A DNA stretch of 64,000 bases from Harmothoe impar (lineage: Eukaryota > Annelida > Polychaeta > Phyllodocida > Polynoidae), in the NCBI GenBank assembly GCA_947462335.1, contig OX381717.1, forward strand, positions 46,667,523-46,731,522, written 5' to 3'. The notes beneath the pieces are model-generated. The model did not search any database and was not told the DNA's origin. It saw only the letters and a list, made by a program, of their open reading frames with translations. This document shows positions 33,325-44,356 of this stretch, piece by piece (the first letter of the stretch is position 1; the number at the start of each line of letters is the position of its first letter). A program made the translations under genes and the position numbers.

Positions 33325-33694
33325 TTAATGATGAAGCATTATCATTGTCCAATTAGGTATACTTATATTAGGCAATCGAGTAGACAATTAGCCACAGGGC
33401 ATCAATTGACAATATTTTTAAACTATGGAAGGCCATTTGGACACAAAATTATGAACTGACTAAAATGTAGTATAAATGTCAACTAACCGAATCTGTGATT
33501 TCATTACACTATAGATGGCCATATGAAAAAGTTTGGGGTATGGGGCTATGGGGTGGGAAATGGTCTGACATGCCCTCTTGTGGTCATTGAAATCCTCTAG
33601 AGATTGACCCATGGTAGGGGAGTCACAGAAAGTACACTTGTCAGATGGGTCTTATAATTAACAATTCCACTTTATGTGCACGTAAGTAATGCAA

Positions 33695-34260
33695 TGGAGA
33701 AGATCTGTGGTGAAACATCTGGAAATTCGGAACAACATGGAGAGCTTCGTGGTTCATGACCTGGTCCAATTTATTGCATAGGTTCAGCCACACACTCCTT
33801 TTGCAGATAGACCTACTGAGCAGCTAATTGCCCTTGGATCTGGACTTGTCGCTGATAGCTCTGTAAACTGTGACTAGGCAGTAGATATCGAATCTATGGC
33901 AATGGCAAAGATGACAGGGAAAAGCTTTGCTAAAGTTAAGCTCAACCGCAAAGATCAAGTCCAACCTCTATCCTCAATGAAAAACATGATCAATCCAAAA
34001 CAACTGTTTGTGTCCTGAATTCAGGTTTAGAGCTCCAGAAATTCCTGGAATATCAGCTTGCTCCGCAATCCACATCTATCTTTGATGATAGGTACACTAA
34101 TTACAATACCAAAGCACAGCAGTCAAGCAGAAAGCCTTTGAACTGGCTACTCTGCCCCCACAGGTGCTGCCACAAAAGCAACATCCTTTCCGAACCTACC
34201 ATCAACTTCAAGCTTGGATGGGAAATGAACTACTGCCTACAGACTGTGGGTGAAAGTTAG
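33695..34260 (+). pseudogene. Decayed ORF of an unrecognised repeat-associated protein
   Basis: The frame from 33695 reads coherently (HLEIRNNMESFVVHDLVQF, LIALGSGLVADSSVN, MAKMTGKSFAKVKL) but is broken by TAG at 33779, TAG at 33875 and TGA at 34016. A frame change then restores an open stretch at 34045-34260 (EYQLAPQSTSIFDDRY ... NWLLCPHRCC). The style resembles multi-copy uncharacterised proteins of invertebrate genomes, from general impression only. It lies inside the inverted-repeat element and may be its former gene or passenger. Confidence 0.45.
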
Positions 34261-35546
34261 AAAATGGCACCTTGTTACCTGTGCCTACAGATCTCCCAGC
34301 AGCACCGGACAAGATCCTCCACATGATTAGTTGCAACTAAGGGGTGTCGGCGGCAGTGTGGGTGTGGAAAACTAGGAGTGCCATGTTCCAAAATGTGTGG
34401 TGTGGACTGTCTAAATGCTGCTCCAATAGGGAAGGTTACAATATATAGTTGATTGTTTCTATTCATATGGGAGGTGCTGTGGGTAAACAAGCCATTGGAC
34501 GGTCACCTCTAGGTAGGGGAACTCTGATTCAGTTATATATACATAAAAATACCTATACATGTATCATGATGTACACATCCTCACATACATTTGATATGAT
34601 ATATTGTATAGTGAAAGCTGTGTATCACTATAATCAAGGGACAATTAAAAGTATCACTCTGGTGTGTGGCTATCATGATGAGGTTACCTGAGCATGTGTT
34701 ACCTTTATTTGCCCACACTGTGACGTAGCAGAACTCTTTATGTAACCTTCCCTATAGAGCAAGATGAAATGAACTGACTGTCACACAGAAATAGTAGTCA
34801 GTACTACACAAGGAGCAATTTCTGATTAATTGAGAAATATGTGCCAAAAATGCATATTTTGACACTTATTATGCAATATAACGGCACTCTGCCATAATTC
34901 ACTAACAAAATATTCATAATTATGCTACTTTCCAATGATATGCCACACTATTTTATCATGTATTGTTATGCAGTCATACTAATTAATTTGACTTAAGCAC
35001 ATTTCGGAGCCTCCAGCGACAAAAAACAAAGAATGTCACCTGAAAAAAAAGCCAAGCCCGGGACAACTGGGGACTTTTGGTATGTTTATGCTAGTACTAA
35101 ACCCAACCAATCCTGAAGTTTTCAGCTTTCTTTGAATTTATTCATTGTTAAAGTCTAAAATTACTGTACTATTGTCAACATGGCAATTATGATACAAATT
35201 GATAGTAGAAGTAATTCAGCTGAAAGGAACATAATAATATTCATAAATCGCTCCATTGAAGCAAAATGTTCAGAGAACTAATTTTGAAGATAGCATGACT
35301 GCCATTTTCCCCCCTTAAGATGGACGATGCATGCAGCATTGGTGATTCTATTTGCGTTTGCATTAAAGCACCATGTCGATGCTATATATACACCTGAAGG
35401 GTCAACATGATGCATGCATGCAGCCCTGACTAGCATAGACCCTTCATGGCTCTATTCACGCATCGCTCCACTCCGACTGTTGTGGGCCATTTAGGGATAA
35501 GGTCCCTCCAAGAGAGGAACATTGTAGGCGCGGATCTAGGGAGGGC

Positions 35547-36542
35547 TGTGAGGCCCCTATCCCTCAAAAGGCCCCTATCCCTCAAAATTGGTCCGTTTGA
35601 GGGATAGGGACAAGGTGAAGTCCCTATGTGCCAAACAGCCCCTATCCCTCAAAACGGTTTGAGACATAGGGCCCATGTGAAGTCCCAAAGCCCCAAATAT
35701 TTTTTCTATGTCCCTATCCCTCAAAATATATAATCACTCTTGTGAGGCAGAGGGGGGGGGGCTGAAAAGAAATTAGTGGTATGGCCCATTGTAGGAAAAA
35801 AAGGGGCGAGTGAAACCTTTTGACATTGCCCCCCCCCCCAAAAAAAAAAAAAATCTCCTTAGATATGTGCTACTATGTCTCCAGAGCAGATCACGATAAT
35901 AATATACATGGATTAATTAATATAATTCTAACTCCTCAAACCTCCAGCATTATAACGCCCTTATCTAATGCTAGTAAAACCTATTTTATGGGTTAAAACT
36001 TTAAAAGTTCTAACTAAGAAACATTTTCTTCGCCCATCTTTTATGTTTTTATGAATCCTGCCAATGAATTCATATTCAAAACGAATCATAAATTACTTTG
36101 TGAGACACACATACCTGTTTTAGGTTGCAAAATATACCTCATCATGGTTTAGAGCGTACAAAGTGATAACAGGTGTCAGTCTGCAGGCTATAGATATAGA
36201 CCCCAGAAGGCACCCTTGATTTATTGTGAGGCCTACTTCCTTGCTGCAGAAGCAAGAAATCGTCCTAGAAATTATTACCAAGGTTTTTAATGGATAGGGC
36301 TTTTGATACTTAGGGATTGTTTGTAGGATAGGGGCCTGACATGTCCCTATCCCTCAAATGGCCCCTATCCTACAAATATTTGTGAGATAGGGGCTGTTTA
36401 AATGTGGTCCCTATGTCTCAAAATTTTGTGGGATAGGGACTTTTTGCTATATAGGGACCTGAGGTGGGCCCTAAGTCTCAAACTGCCCCTATCTCACAAA
36501 TATTTGAGGGATAGGGGCCTTTTGAGGGATAGGGGCCTCACA
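35547..36542. mobile_element. 1-kb non-autonomous DNA element with subterminal repeats
   Basis: Perfect inverted ends of about 40 bp starting TGTGAGGCCCCTATCCCTCA. About 170-250 bp on each side is filled with variants of CCCTATCCCTCAAA in both orientations. The centre (about 35740-36290) is unrelated AT-rich sequence. Target duplication ambiguous. Confidence 0.7.
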
Positions 36543-36817
36543 AGGGGGCGTCCTTGGAGCCAAAAATTTGAGTCTTTTCATGTAAGTATTTTTTGGCGAT
36601 TTTTTTAAACAATAGCTCTCTCCCCGCTTTTCAAAATCCTGTATCCTTCCCTGCAATGTATGCCCCCCTCGTCTGACACACACACACATACTGCCACAGT
36701 GCTGAAAGCAGTGATTTCTAATCACTGACCATTTACTCAGGGCGGCATGGGTCAGCTATTGGTTAATGATAATACAAAAATGCATGTGCATGTGCATCTT
36801 GAGCCGACTGCCATATT

Positions 36818-36948
36818 TAACCAATAATATATGAATATGACCCACGAGGGTTTTGTATTGATGAATAACGACCGAGGGGCGTAGCCCCGAGGTTGTTATT
36901 CATCTATACACAGCCCGAGTGCGGTCATATTCATATATTATTAGGTTT
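36818..36948. mobile_element. Foldback MITE with GAGGGGCGTAGCCCC core
   Basis: Outer arms AACCAATAATATATGAATAT and its inverse at 36923-36947 enclose an inner hairpin GAATAACGACCGAGGGGCG / GCCCCGAGGTTGTTATTC. Confidence 0.65.
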
Positions 36949-37537
36949 ATTATACGATTATTCCATTCAAATGTCTTTAATTACCTTAAATTCGTCCTAA
37001 TTTCGCCATTTTGAAGGATTATACAATGTATATCACTCGAACACCAGGAGGGCCATGTTGTTTTGACATCCCACCAACCCTGCTCGCTGATTGGTGGAGC
37101 CTGCCCACGTCACGTTTGCAATCTCCAACACTGAGTCCAACATAGAATTTGTAAGGGGGCCAGCTTGGGGTGCGGTGCATCGCTGCCAGCCTAAGTGATA
37201 ACCAGCGTTTCCCTACCACTGTACCGTGGCCAGAAAGGCAATGGCCCTAGCGTCTTCGGCTCACACACCAAGGGTCCCCGGAACGATCCTGGGTGGAAAC
37301 GAACCATTTTCAAAATGCCTATTTCTATGTGAAAAAAAATCTCTAGAATTATTTTAACGAAAGGCTAAGTAAAGTCCAACTTCTACCTTTATAGTAAAAA
37401 AGAAATTAGAAAAAAATATTGATTTTCAAAGAAATTATACCAAAAAATGCCTTTTCTTCTGTAACTCGGTAAATAATGGTCCTACAGGGCTGGAAATCCG
37501 CCTGTAGAGTCCTTGTTTCGCCACCCCCCTCTACCAG
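36949..37537. other. Non-coding, possible tRNA-like remnant
   Basis: At about 37240-37310 GGCCCTAGCG and GGAACGATCCTGG have the spacing of degenerate A and B boxes. Nothing else recognised. Confidence 0.3.
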
Positions 37538-37612
37538 CGCCTCCACGGCGTGGTGGTTAGCATGTCGGACTTCAAGTCTTGATGTAGCGTGTTCGAGTCT
37601 CCATGAGACCTC
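37538..37612 (+). pseudogene. tRNA-like SINE head or tRNA pseudogene
   Basis: Box A-like GTGGTTAGCATG and box B-like GTGTTCGAGTCTC are 33 bp apart. The acceptor and anticodon stems do not pair well, so a functional tRNA is unlikely. Confidence 0.5.
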
Positions 37613-37633
37613 GGATTTAATGGCTGACGATTC

Positions 37634-37780
37634 CCATTCAGAATCGTTCTGATATTCTGGATATCAGAACGATTCTGAATGGGGAATTCAGAATCGTTCT
37701 GATATCCAGAATATCAGAACCATTTCACCTCCCCAAGTGTGCGCTATGCAGGAATATCAGAACGGGAATATCACCTAAAA
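37634..37780. repeat. Cluster of alternating 22-bp palindromic repeats
   Basis: ATTCAGAATCGTTCTGATAT occurs at 37636 and 37686 and inverted at 37660. Shorter GATATCCAGAATATCAGAAC pieces follow to 37770. The region can fold into competing hairpins. Confidence 0.75.
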
Positions 37781-38019
37781 AGCATGGTGTAAGCCCATAT
37801 CGTATAATAACAAACCATATACCTGCGCACTTAGCCTAACCACCAATACACATACTGTAAATAGTCACACTAGTCTTCTCCAAGCTCTAGCCTCTACAAA
37901 CAAATGGAGAAACAAAAGTAATATAATACTTGAGCAATAGAGGCCATTCTCCACCCACAGTATCTAGAAATCCCGTTCTTCACGGCCAAGTTTATGATAA
38001 TCTAAGAGGTACAAATGAT

Positions 38020-38290
38020 ATGCAACTTAAGGCCTGTGAGCAGCCAGCTGTCCTTCTGGGTGTGTATGGACGGCATGATGAATAGGCCTTCCTGGGCCTG
38101 TCACCTGTGACATAATCAATGATCCAGACCCTAATAACTGATCCCTTCTTATTGCATTGCCAAGTTGGCCATTGTAGACCTCCGTGGTGGTCTTAGTGGC
38201 TTATCAATGGTTACAGTTGTTGGCAAACACCCATGGTATGTATAATTTGAGGTGCTGAAAGCCTTAGTAGGCTAGGGTTACCATGCATAA
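38020..38290 (+). repeat. Array block P, copy 1
   Basis: CTGTCACCTGTGACATAATC ... TTGTAGACCTCCGTGGTGGT ... ATGATCAGTGATATAATACC. Confidence 0.75.
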
Positions 38291-39779
38291 TGATCAGTGA
38301 TATAATACCCCATTCAGAGATTTAATCCTCTGTGTGTCATTTGAATGAGTGATGTGTAGTTATCTATAGGGTACCGAGCTACAGATATGTCAGGCCTTTG
38401 TTGATCTGTTTTTTATAGAGTTGTATGCATAATGTAAGATTTACATGAATTATTTGCACCTCTTAGATTATTTTGTCAGTACTTAGGCCACCTGCTGAGT
38501 TCTTCATGAATATCATTATGTACGGTATGGCACCACATGGAGTGTGTCTGATTGCATATAGAGCTGTCCTTTTGTTATTATAATCAATGGACAAGATATA
38601 TAAGTATGATGTATGATGATTGCAGAACATGTTATTGATAGTAATATATGGTTAGAAGGACCATAGCAAAGCCCATAGATTCCTTTCTGTGTAGACTGCC
38701 ACATGTCATGGTCACTTGAAGGTTTCTGGTGATATTCTAGATGTCAATTTCACCAGAAACCGTTCACAGATTGGACTGTCTAAGAGAAGTTATACCCTGG
38801 GATATATTGGCAACCTTAGACATTCACAATAAATTGTTATGAGGAAATGATTTAACCAAAGCTACAACATCTGAGAGTTAACTCTGATATACTGGTGAAC
38901 CCTTTAAGGACGGCATATATTCTTTTATAAAGTATGCTATAGGTCAACATGATACATTAAACCTGTTGTCAGAAATTATAATTTTTAAAGTTTTAATACT
39001 TTCAGAGGCAATGACAGCTCCTAATGCCTGTGCTCCTCAGTCAGTATGATATTGTCTGTATTTCTATTGTAAACACATCTACGTTGTTTTGCAACGATCT
39101 CAAAGTGACTGACAGCATCATAAAACCACTTGAATAAACTTCAAACTAAAACATAAATAATCACTTTGTGTCTGACATGCGGGCCCTCAGTCCTCCCTAA
39201 AGAGACTGAAACCATGGCCCCACATCCCCCAACCATCACATATATCAATACTCTCAAAGAGGTAAAAAACTAATAATTATGGAGATAGTGGCACATATGC
39301 AATACAGAATCTTTTTTAATAGTAATAATATTGAAAGGACTGTTCATCTGGGTGGGGGCTAGGAGTAGCTCTTATGAATATTTCATATTCATGCTTATTA
39401 ATGGCATAATGAGGTATGCACCCACATGCCTCACATTCAAGCATCAACAAAATAATGATGAAGAGTAATTTTTCTCTATTCAGTCTCATTGAAAAAGGGC
39501 ATTTCTAATAAACATACTAGTTTTGTTTATTGGATTTCTGACAACTTCATGTTTGTGTATCCATTTTTTCATAGTGATTTACAACAGGTATGGTTGATTT
39601 GCATATCTTCTTATACATATCCAGTGAGGTTTGGCTTTAAATTCTAGCTTATATCAAAATTGTCCCAAAATATAGTTTTCTATGGGATTTAATAGGCACA
39701 CAGATACATAGTGTTTACTGTAGCTTTGATCATGTTTGTAAGACTGGCACTAGCACAAAGGCTGAGACATTACGTGAAC

Positions 39780-41146
39780 TCATGGCAGGCTCCTCATGAA
39801 ACTAAAAAAACTTGGACTTACCCACAGTGCCCTCCAGTTGATGTCGAGTTACCTTCAGGAAAGGGAAAGTTGTACCCTAGCTAACAACAGACGCTCAGCA
39901 AAGTGTGATATTACCTATGGTGTGCCTCAGGGGAGCATATTAGGCCCCCTTCTCTTCTTGGTCTACATCAACGACCTTCCCCTGGTAGTCAACCACGGAT
40001 GAGTGATTCTATATGCTGATGATTTAGCAATCATCACACGTGCCAAAGACCCACACCGTGCTCTACGGCTAATGCAAGAAGACATTAATAGTATAAACCA
40101 ATGGTGTAAGATAAATAGATTGACACCTAATCTCAAAAAGTCTAAAGGGATGTGGTTCGCTCCGGACTCTAAACTGGCTCAGACTGTAAACTTGTCTGTG
40201 TCTTTGAACAATGAACCGATGCACAACACCGTACAATTTAAATACCTAGGCGTTTGGCTAGACAGCGCCCTCAAGTTTAAAAAGCAACTTGATGAGACTG
40301 TGACGAAAACTGACTTAAGTGTGAGGCAACTTCAGAGGATCCGCTTTTTCCTGAACAGAGACGATTCAATATGTCTATTCAAGCATGCAATTGTGCCCAT
40401 TCTTGAGTATGGGGACTTCCTGGTGGAGTCTGCTCCTAAGTCTCATATCAAACAATTGCAGACTGTTCAAAATAAAGCACTCCGTGTCTGCCTGCGGGTA
40501 AAGCCCTTGGAACTATCGACAAATGCACTTCATAAGAAGTGCAAAATTGAAAGACTTGGCCCGAGGCGCAAACGTCACTTAGTGTCACTGATATATAAGG
40601 TAGCCCAAGATCCAAACAATAGAGTGCTTCAACGCAATCGTACAAGGTCAGACAAAAAAGTGAAACTAAAGGTAGAACGTCCAAAACGTGAGAAGTATAA
40701 GAAAGGACCTTTGTATAGAGGAATGAATCTCTGGGATCAAATATCATCGGACATACAAAAAAGTGACTCTGGTCAAATTTTTAAGACCAAAATTGCCAAA
40801 ATCAAGTTTAAGTAATTAGACAAAACCTCACTCTCCTTTAGCTCCTACTCCATTTATATCCTATGGACCCTTACCTTGGTTTATAAAAAACCCGAGAACT
40901 GCTGCTGTAAACAAACTATAATATTATCATCATCATACTCAAATGTCACAAGAACTCAGTCATTTCATAGGCCTATTTTATTCAATTCCAACCTACAGAA
41001 CTCTAATTTAATATTACTTCTAATAACTTGTTTGTTACACACATCTACAACTCTTATTACCTGTCTCGTTACCATCCTTTCCTGACTTCATTGGAAGATC
41101 GTATTGTTTGATATGTAATGTTGTCAATAAAACTATTAAAAAAAAA
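39780..41146 (+). mobile_element. 5'-truncated non-LTR retrotransposon (LINE) insertion
   Basis: The insertion is bounded by AAC on both sides (39777-39779 and 41147-41149). The paralogue at about 47815-47830 reads GAACATGTGTCACTTT without it. It ends with AATAAA (41126-41131) and an 11-A tail. Only the 3' part of the reverse transcriptase gene is present, as expected for truncated target-primed insertion. Confidence 0.85.
39781..40815 (+). pseudogene. LINE reverse transcriptase fragment
   Basis: One frame runs from the insertion edge to 40815, interrupted only by TGA at 40000-40002. Before the stop are [25 protein letters not shown] residues of the RT fingers/palm. Directly after it is the catalytic LYADD, then a thumb region (KYLGVWLD) and a long basic C-terminal part typical of CR1/Jockey-like elements. 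The amino-terminal half, including endonuclease and motif A, is missing. With truncation and an in-frame stop it cannot be active. Clade not resolved. Confidence 0.85.
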
Positions 41147-41190
41147 AACATGTGTTACTTTAAGTAACAAGGGTGTACACTGATCCTTAG

Positions 41191-41349
41191 CCCTTTAAGG
41201 ACCACATAGTGGTTTATTCTACTGTGACCTTAGTTGTCATGGTCAGTTAATGAAACCCTGCTGAGTAACTCATTTGTGCTGCCTTGAAGCATAGTGATAA
41301 CCTTGAAGCTCTAAAAGGTGAACTAAAGCACTATGCAGTCCTTAGAGGG
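41191..41349. mobile_element. MITE, CCCTTTAAGGAC family
   Basis: About 26-bp imperfect inverted ends (CCCTTTAAGGACCACATAGT ... CTATGCAGTCCTTAGAGGG). Also present in the paralogue near 47835-47990, so older than that duplication. Confidence 0.5.
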
Positions 41350-41859
41350 TAAATTGCAATAGTTCATGAAAATATTTAGCATTTTTTTAACTTACTGGGC
41401 ACTTACATCAAATTTCTCAGACGTTTGCATTGCCTATGAGTACTTACTGGGCGCCATATTTTAAGGGTTTACCCGTTATCTCCCATTATGTAAAACTTCA
41501 GCATGTTTGTAAGGCTGACACATGCTCAAGTGCTGATTGCGACACTACATAAGCAAGCATCAAAGGTGCACGGACATCTTTAATTGCATTCTGAGACCGC
41601 CTTTCACTCAACAACAAAATTGCTGACAATTCACAATTATTTTGAATCACCCTTTTGATAACCACGAGGCTGTGGTGAGATTCTAAATGGCAGTAGATGA
41701 GCTGCCCAAGTCAGCACGTAGAGTTTCACCCACAAGGAGGTTATCCCACATACATGTGTCATAGTATGCACAGTTCTTAACTATTACAGAGCTCAAGTGC
41801 ATGACTATGTTAAAATGACCCATGTACAATAATACAATGTTGAACTATCCCCACAATAT

Positions 41860-42160
41860 AAGACATTATACTTAACTCACTCAATCACTCACTCACCCAT
41901 TAAGATATCCACACCCTCCCTCCCTCCCTCCCTCCCTAACATAATGAATCACTTAAAATACTCTACCCCCTCTCCCATTCACTTATTCACTCCCCTTTTG
42001 ACTCACTCCCTCACTCACCAACTCACTCACCCCAATTTACTCTCTCACTCACCTAAGCACTTACTCAATCACATAATCATTAGTAATAAGTCATATAAAT
42101 ATCAGTAACTCATCCACTGACTCACTCATTGACTTACTTACTAACTCACAATATCATTGT
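41860..42160 (+). repeat. CACT-type simple repeats with a CCCT run
   Basis: Degenerate CACTCACT sequence with (CCCT)n at 41912-41938. The same pattern recurs at 48490-48620, 52310-52420 and 61450-61720. Confidence 0.7.
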
Positions 42161-42258
42161 TTCAGCCTCACCTCTAGCACCTTGTAGTGACTGTTCCTGA
42201 TTCCCACCACCGCTGTAATCCAATCCTGCCCTTTAAACTGTCCCACAGTCTATAAATA

Positions 42259-42350
42259 ATGGCTGATTTCACTAACCCTGACTCTGATCACATCCAATCT
42301 TATCACAACAGTCATCAGTTTTTTTATGTCTCTGTCCCCTACCCTGATTG
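42259..42350 (+). repeat. Array block Q, copy 1 (truncated)
   Basis: Begins ATGGCTGATTTCACTAACCC and breaks off after CCCCTACCCTGATTGAGGC. About 1 kb present after the equivalent block at 48868 is missing here. Confidence 0.6.
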
Positions 42351-43598
42351 AGGCAAAGGGTAACTATAGCGGTAAAGTAGGCCTCAGTCATATAAACACC
42401 TCCTTTCTTAGCCAGTCCTCGGCAAAGTAACCACTGGTTTCTACAGATAGTTCTAAAACTATTCTACCATGTATGATGTTTCAGATAACGAATAGAGCTT
42501 TTTTTGTTCATATGTTATTAAGATCTATACGCATTTATAACCTATGAATGATTATCATAAGAAGAATGCTATTGGCAGGAAGCAAAAGGGACCAATGCAA
42601 AGGATGCACAGTGCATGTGTGTGCATGAATGGGCTCATGACATAAACAACTCCAAGTTAGAAACATAAACTCGGGAACGGCACATGATATCTAGATAATT
42701 ATAAGTCAATAAAACCATATTTGTAGAACTCCAGAAAAGTCTTTGTTAACATCAGTTTTAGTACATAATGTAGTTGCCTATGTATATTTCTATGTTGAGG
42801 AAAAGAAATCACTGTTTCTAATTCTGATTCCATTAGTACGAATATGAATAGAAGCGATTCTCACAAAATTAAATTGACCTGTTAAAGAAGGTTATTGTAT
42901 CATTCTCTTCACAAAAATCGTGTATGCTGATACGATACCCCAGTTGTCATGAACAGAAAATTAAATATTTTAATACTTACATTTGTGTTATTCTACTATT
43001 TCATTAAAGTGGACCTCATGTAATTTAAAAGGTGTACACCACTACAACAAACTGTGGACCAACACAAACAATCATTTCAATATGCAGACGCTCAGTCTGT
43101 AATAGTCTCCCAAAAGAGACATCAGTGGTCCCTCTTCCCCTTGCCAACGGACATTTCAATAATCGGGCCTGGTGAAAATACCAATGTGACAGCGTTAGGG
43201 AAAGGCAACACATGGAGTACAAATATAGTTTAGTAACAAACAAGTCTCATGCACTTAAACATAGTCGGGTATAGGATTTCTGGATCATGGATTCATGGTG
43301 CATTCACATATTAGCGACCCGGAGGTAAAATGGCAGGCACAGTCCCCACTGTACTAAGACCGTTGCTGGACGAGTAGCAAGAGTTAAGTACTCCCACAAT
43401 GACATGCATTACTAATTCAAAAACCTATTCATCCACTCACTAACTGGCTCACTCTGTAATTAACTCATATACTCATCCACTAGCTCACTTATTCACACAG
43501 CCTCAATGCCAATGTTATCCCCACATTTGCAGCACCCTGTAGTGACTGCTCCAGATTCCCGCTACCGCTGTAATCCCATTCTACCTTAACTGTCCTGC

Positions 43599-43787
43599 AT
43601 GGCTGATTTCACTTACCCTGACCCTGATGGCATCCAATCTTATCACAACAGCCACCGGTATCTTCTGTCTCTGTCCCCTACCCCTTTACAGATACCTTGG
43701 TTAAGCTTGCAGCACACACCATCCGGGGGGTTGCCTTGGTATGTACTGCTCACCAACCCAAACCCCTGGACTCAACCTCTTTTTTAG
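43599..43787 (+). repeat. Array block Q, copy 2
   Basis: Open for 62 codons starting MADFTYPDPDG. Comparison with 48868-49080 shows mostly amino-acid-changing differences, so not supported as a gene. Confidence 0.6.
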
Positions 43788-43899
43788 TCCATAAACACAC
43801 AGAATTTTCCAGGTTACTCATTTTCATGTAACCTGCCATAGCCTTTTCAGCCTTTCTCACCATCTAGAACACACATCTTTAGTTGCTTGGCCCTGTACA

Positions 43900-44206
43900 T
43901 GATTCAGGCCTACAGAACAGGCCTGACAGCTTAATGCCTGGGAGCAGCTATCCTCCTGGTGGTGCACTGGTGTATGGAGGGCATTATTGATAGGCCTTCC
44001 TTGACTTGTCATCATTGACATAATCAATGATCCGGTCCCTCTACTGTTCGAACTGCGAAGTCTGTCCATTGTAGACCTCTATGGTGGTCTTATCGATAGT
44101 TATGGTTATTGGTAAACACCCATGACATGCATAATTATGTGCTAAATGCCAATGTAGGCTAGAGTTAGAGCTTAATGATCAGATATATAATACCCCATTC
44201 AGAGAC
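43900..44206 (+). repeat. Array block P, copy 2
   Basis: Closest to the copy at 53150-53460 (both have GGTGGTGCACTGGTGTATGG). Confidence 0.75.
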
Positions 44207-44209
44207 TTA

Positions 44210-44356
44210 CCCAGTGAACAAAAAACGTTATACAACATTTTATAACGTTAAATAACGTTAAATAACGTTTCTCTAAGGCTCCTTGCTATGGCATAACGTT
44301 ATATGAAATTTTATAACGTTATTTTGACGTAAAATAACGTTTTTTTGTCAGCTGGG
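44210..44356 (+). mobile_element. MITE (AACGTTAT family) with TTA target duplication
   Basis: 147 bp, CCCAGTGAAC...CAGCTGGG, flanked by TTA at 44207-44209 and 44357-44359. The paralogue at about 53457-53470 reads GACTTAGGCCTGTGTCAG with a single TTA, the exact empty site. TWA duplication suggests PIF/Harbinger. Confidence 0.85.

Larger units (their letters stand above)
32640..35300. mobile_element. Putative DNA transposon with long diverged inverted ends
   Basis: A strong 30-bp inverted pair, CCCGGGCTTGGCTTTTTTTC at 32885-32904 and GAAAAAAAAGCCAAGCCCGGG at 35042-35062, is extended outward by weaker inverted matches (AGAAAGCTGGATTTTGCAGG near 32818 against CCTGAAGTTTTCAGCTTTCTT near 35111). 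Outer limits are approximate. Between them lie a nested MITE and a decayed ORF. Target duplication not resolved. Confidence 0.5.

Noticed and set aside
37538..37612. Functional tRNA gene
   Set aside because: Box A and B motifs are present, but the acceptor and anticodon stems do not pair convincingly.
37636..37770. CRISPR array
   Set aside because: Repeats alternate in orientation without unique spacers of constant length, in an animal-type genome.
43025..43243. 72-residue minus-strand ORF similar to one at 50555-50782
   Set aside because: Shared frame between array copies, but differences are mainly amino-acid changing and the third copy diverges. Better explained as duplicated non-coding DNA.
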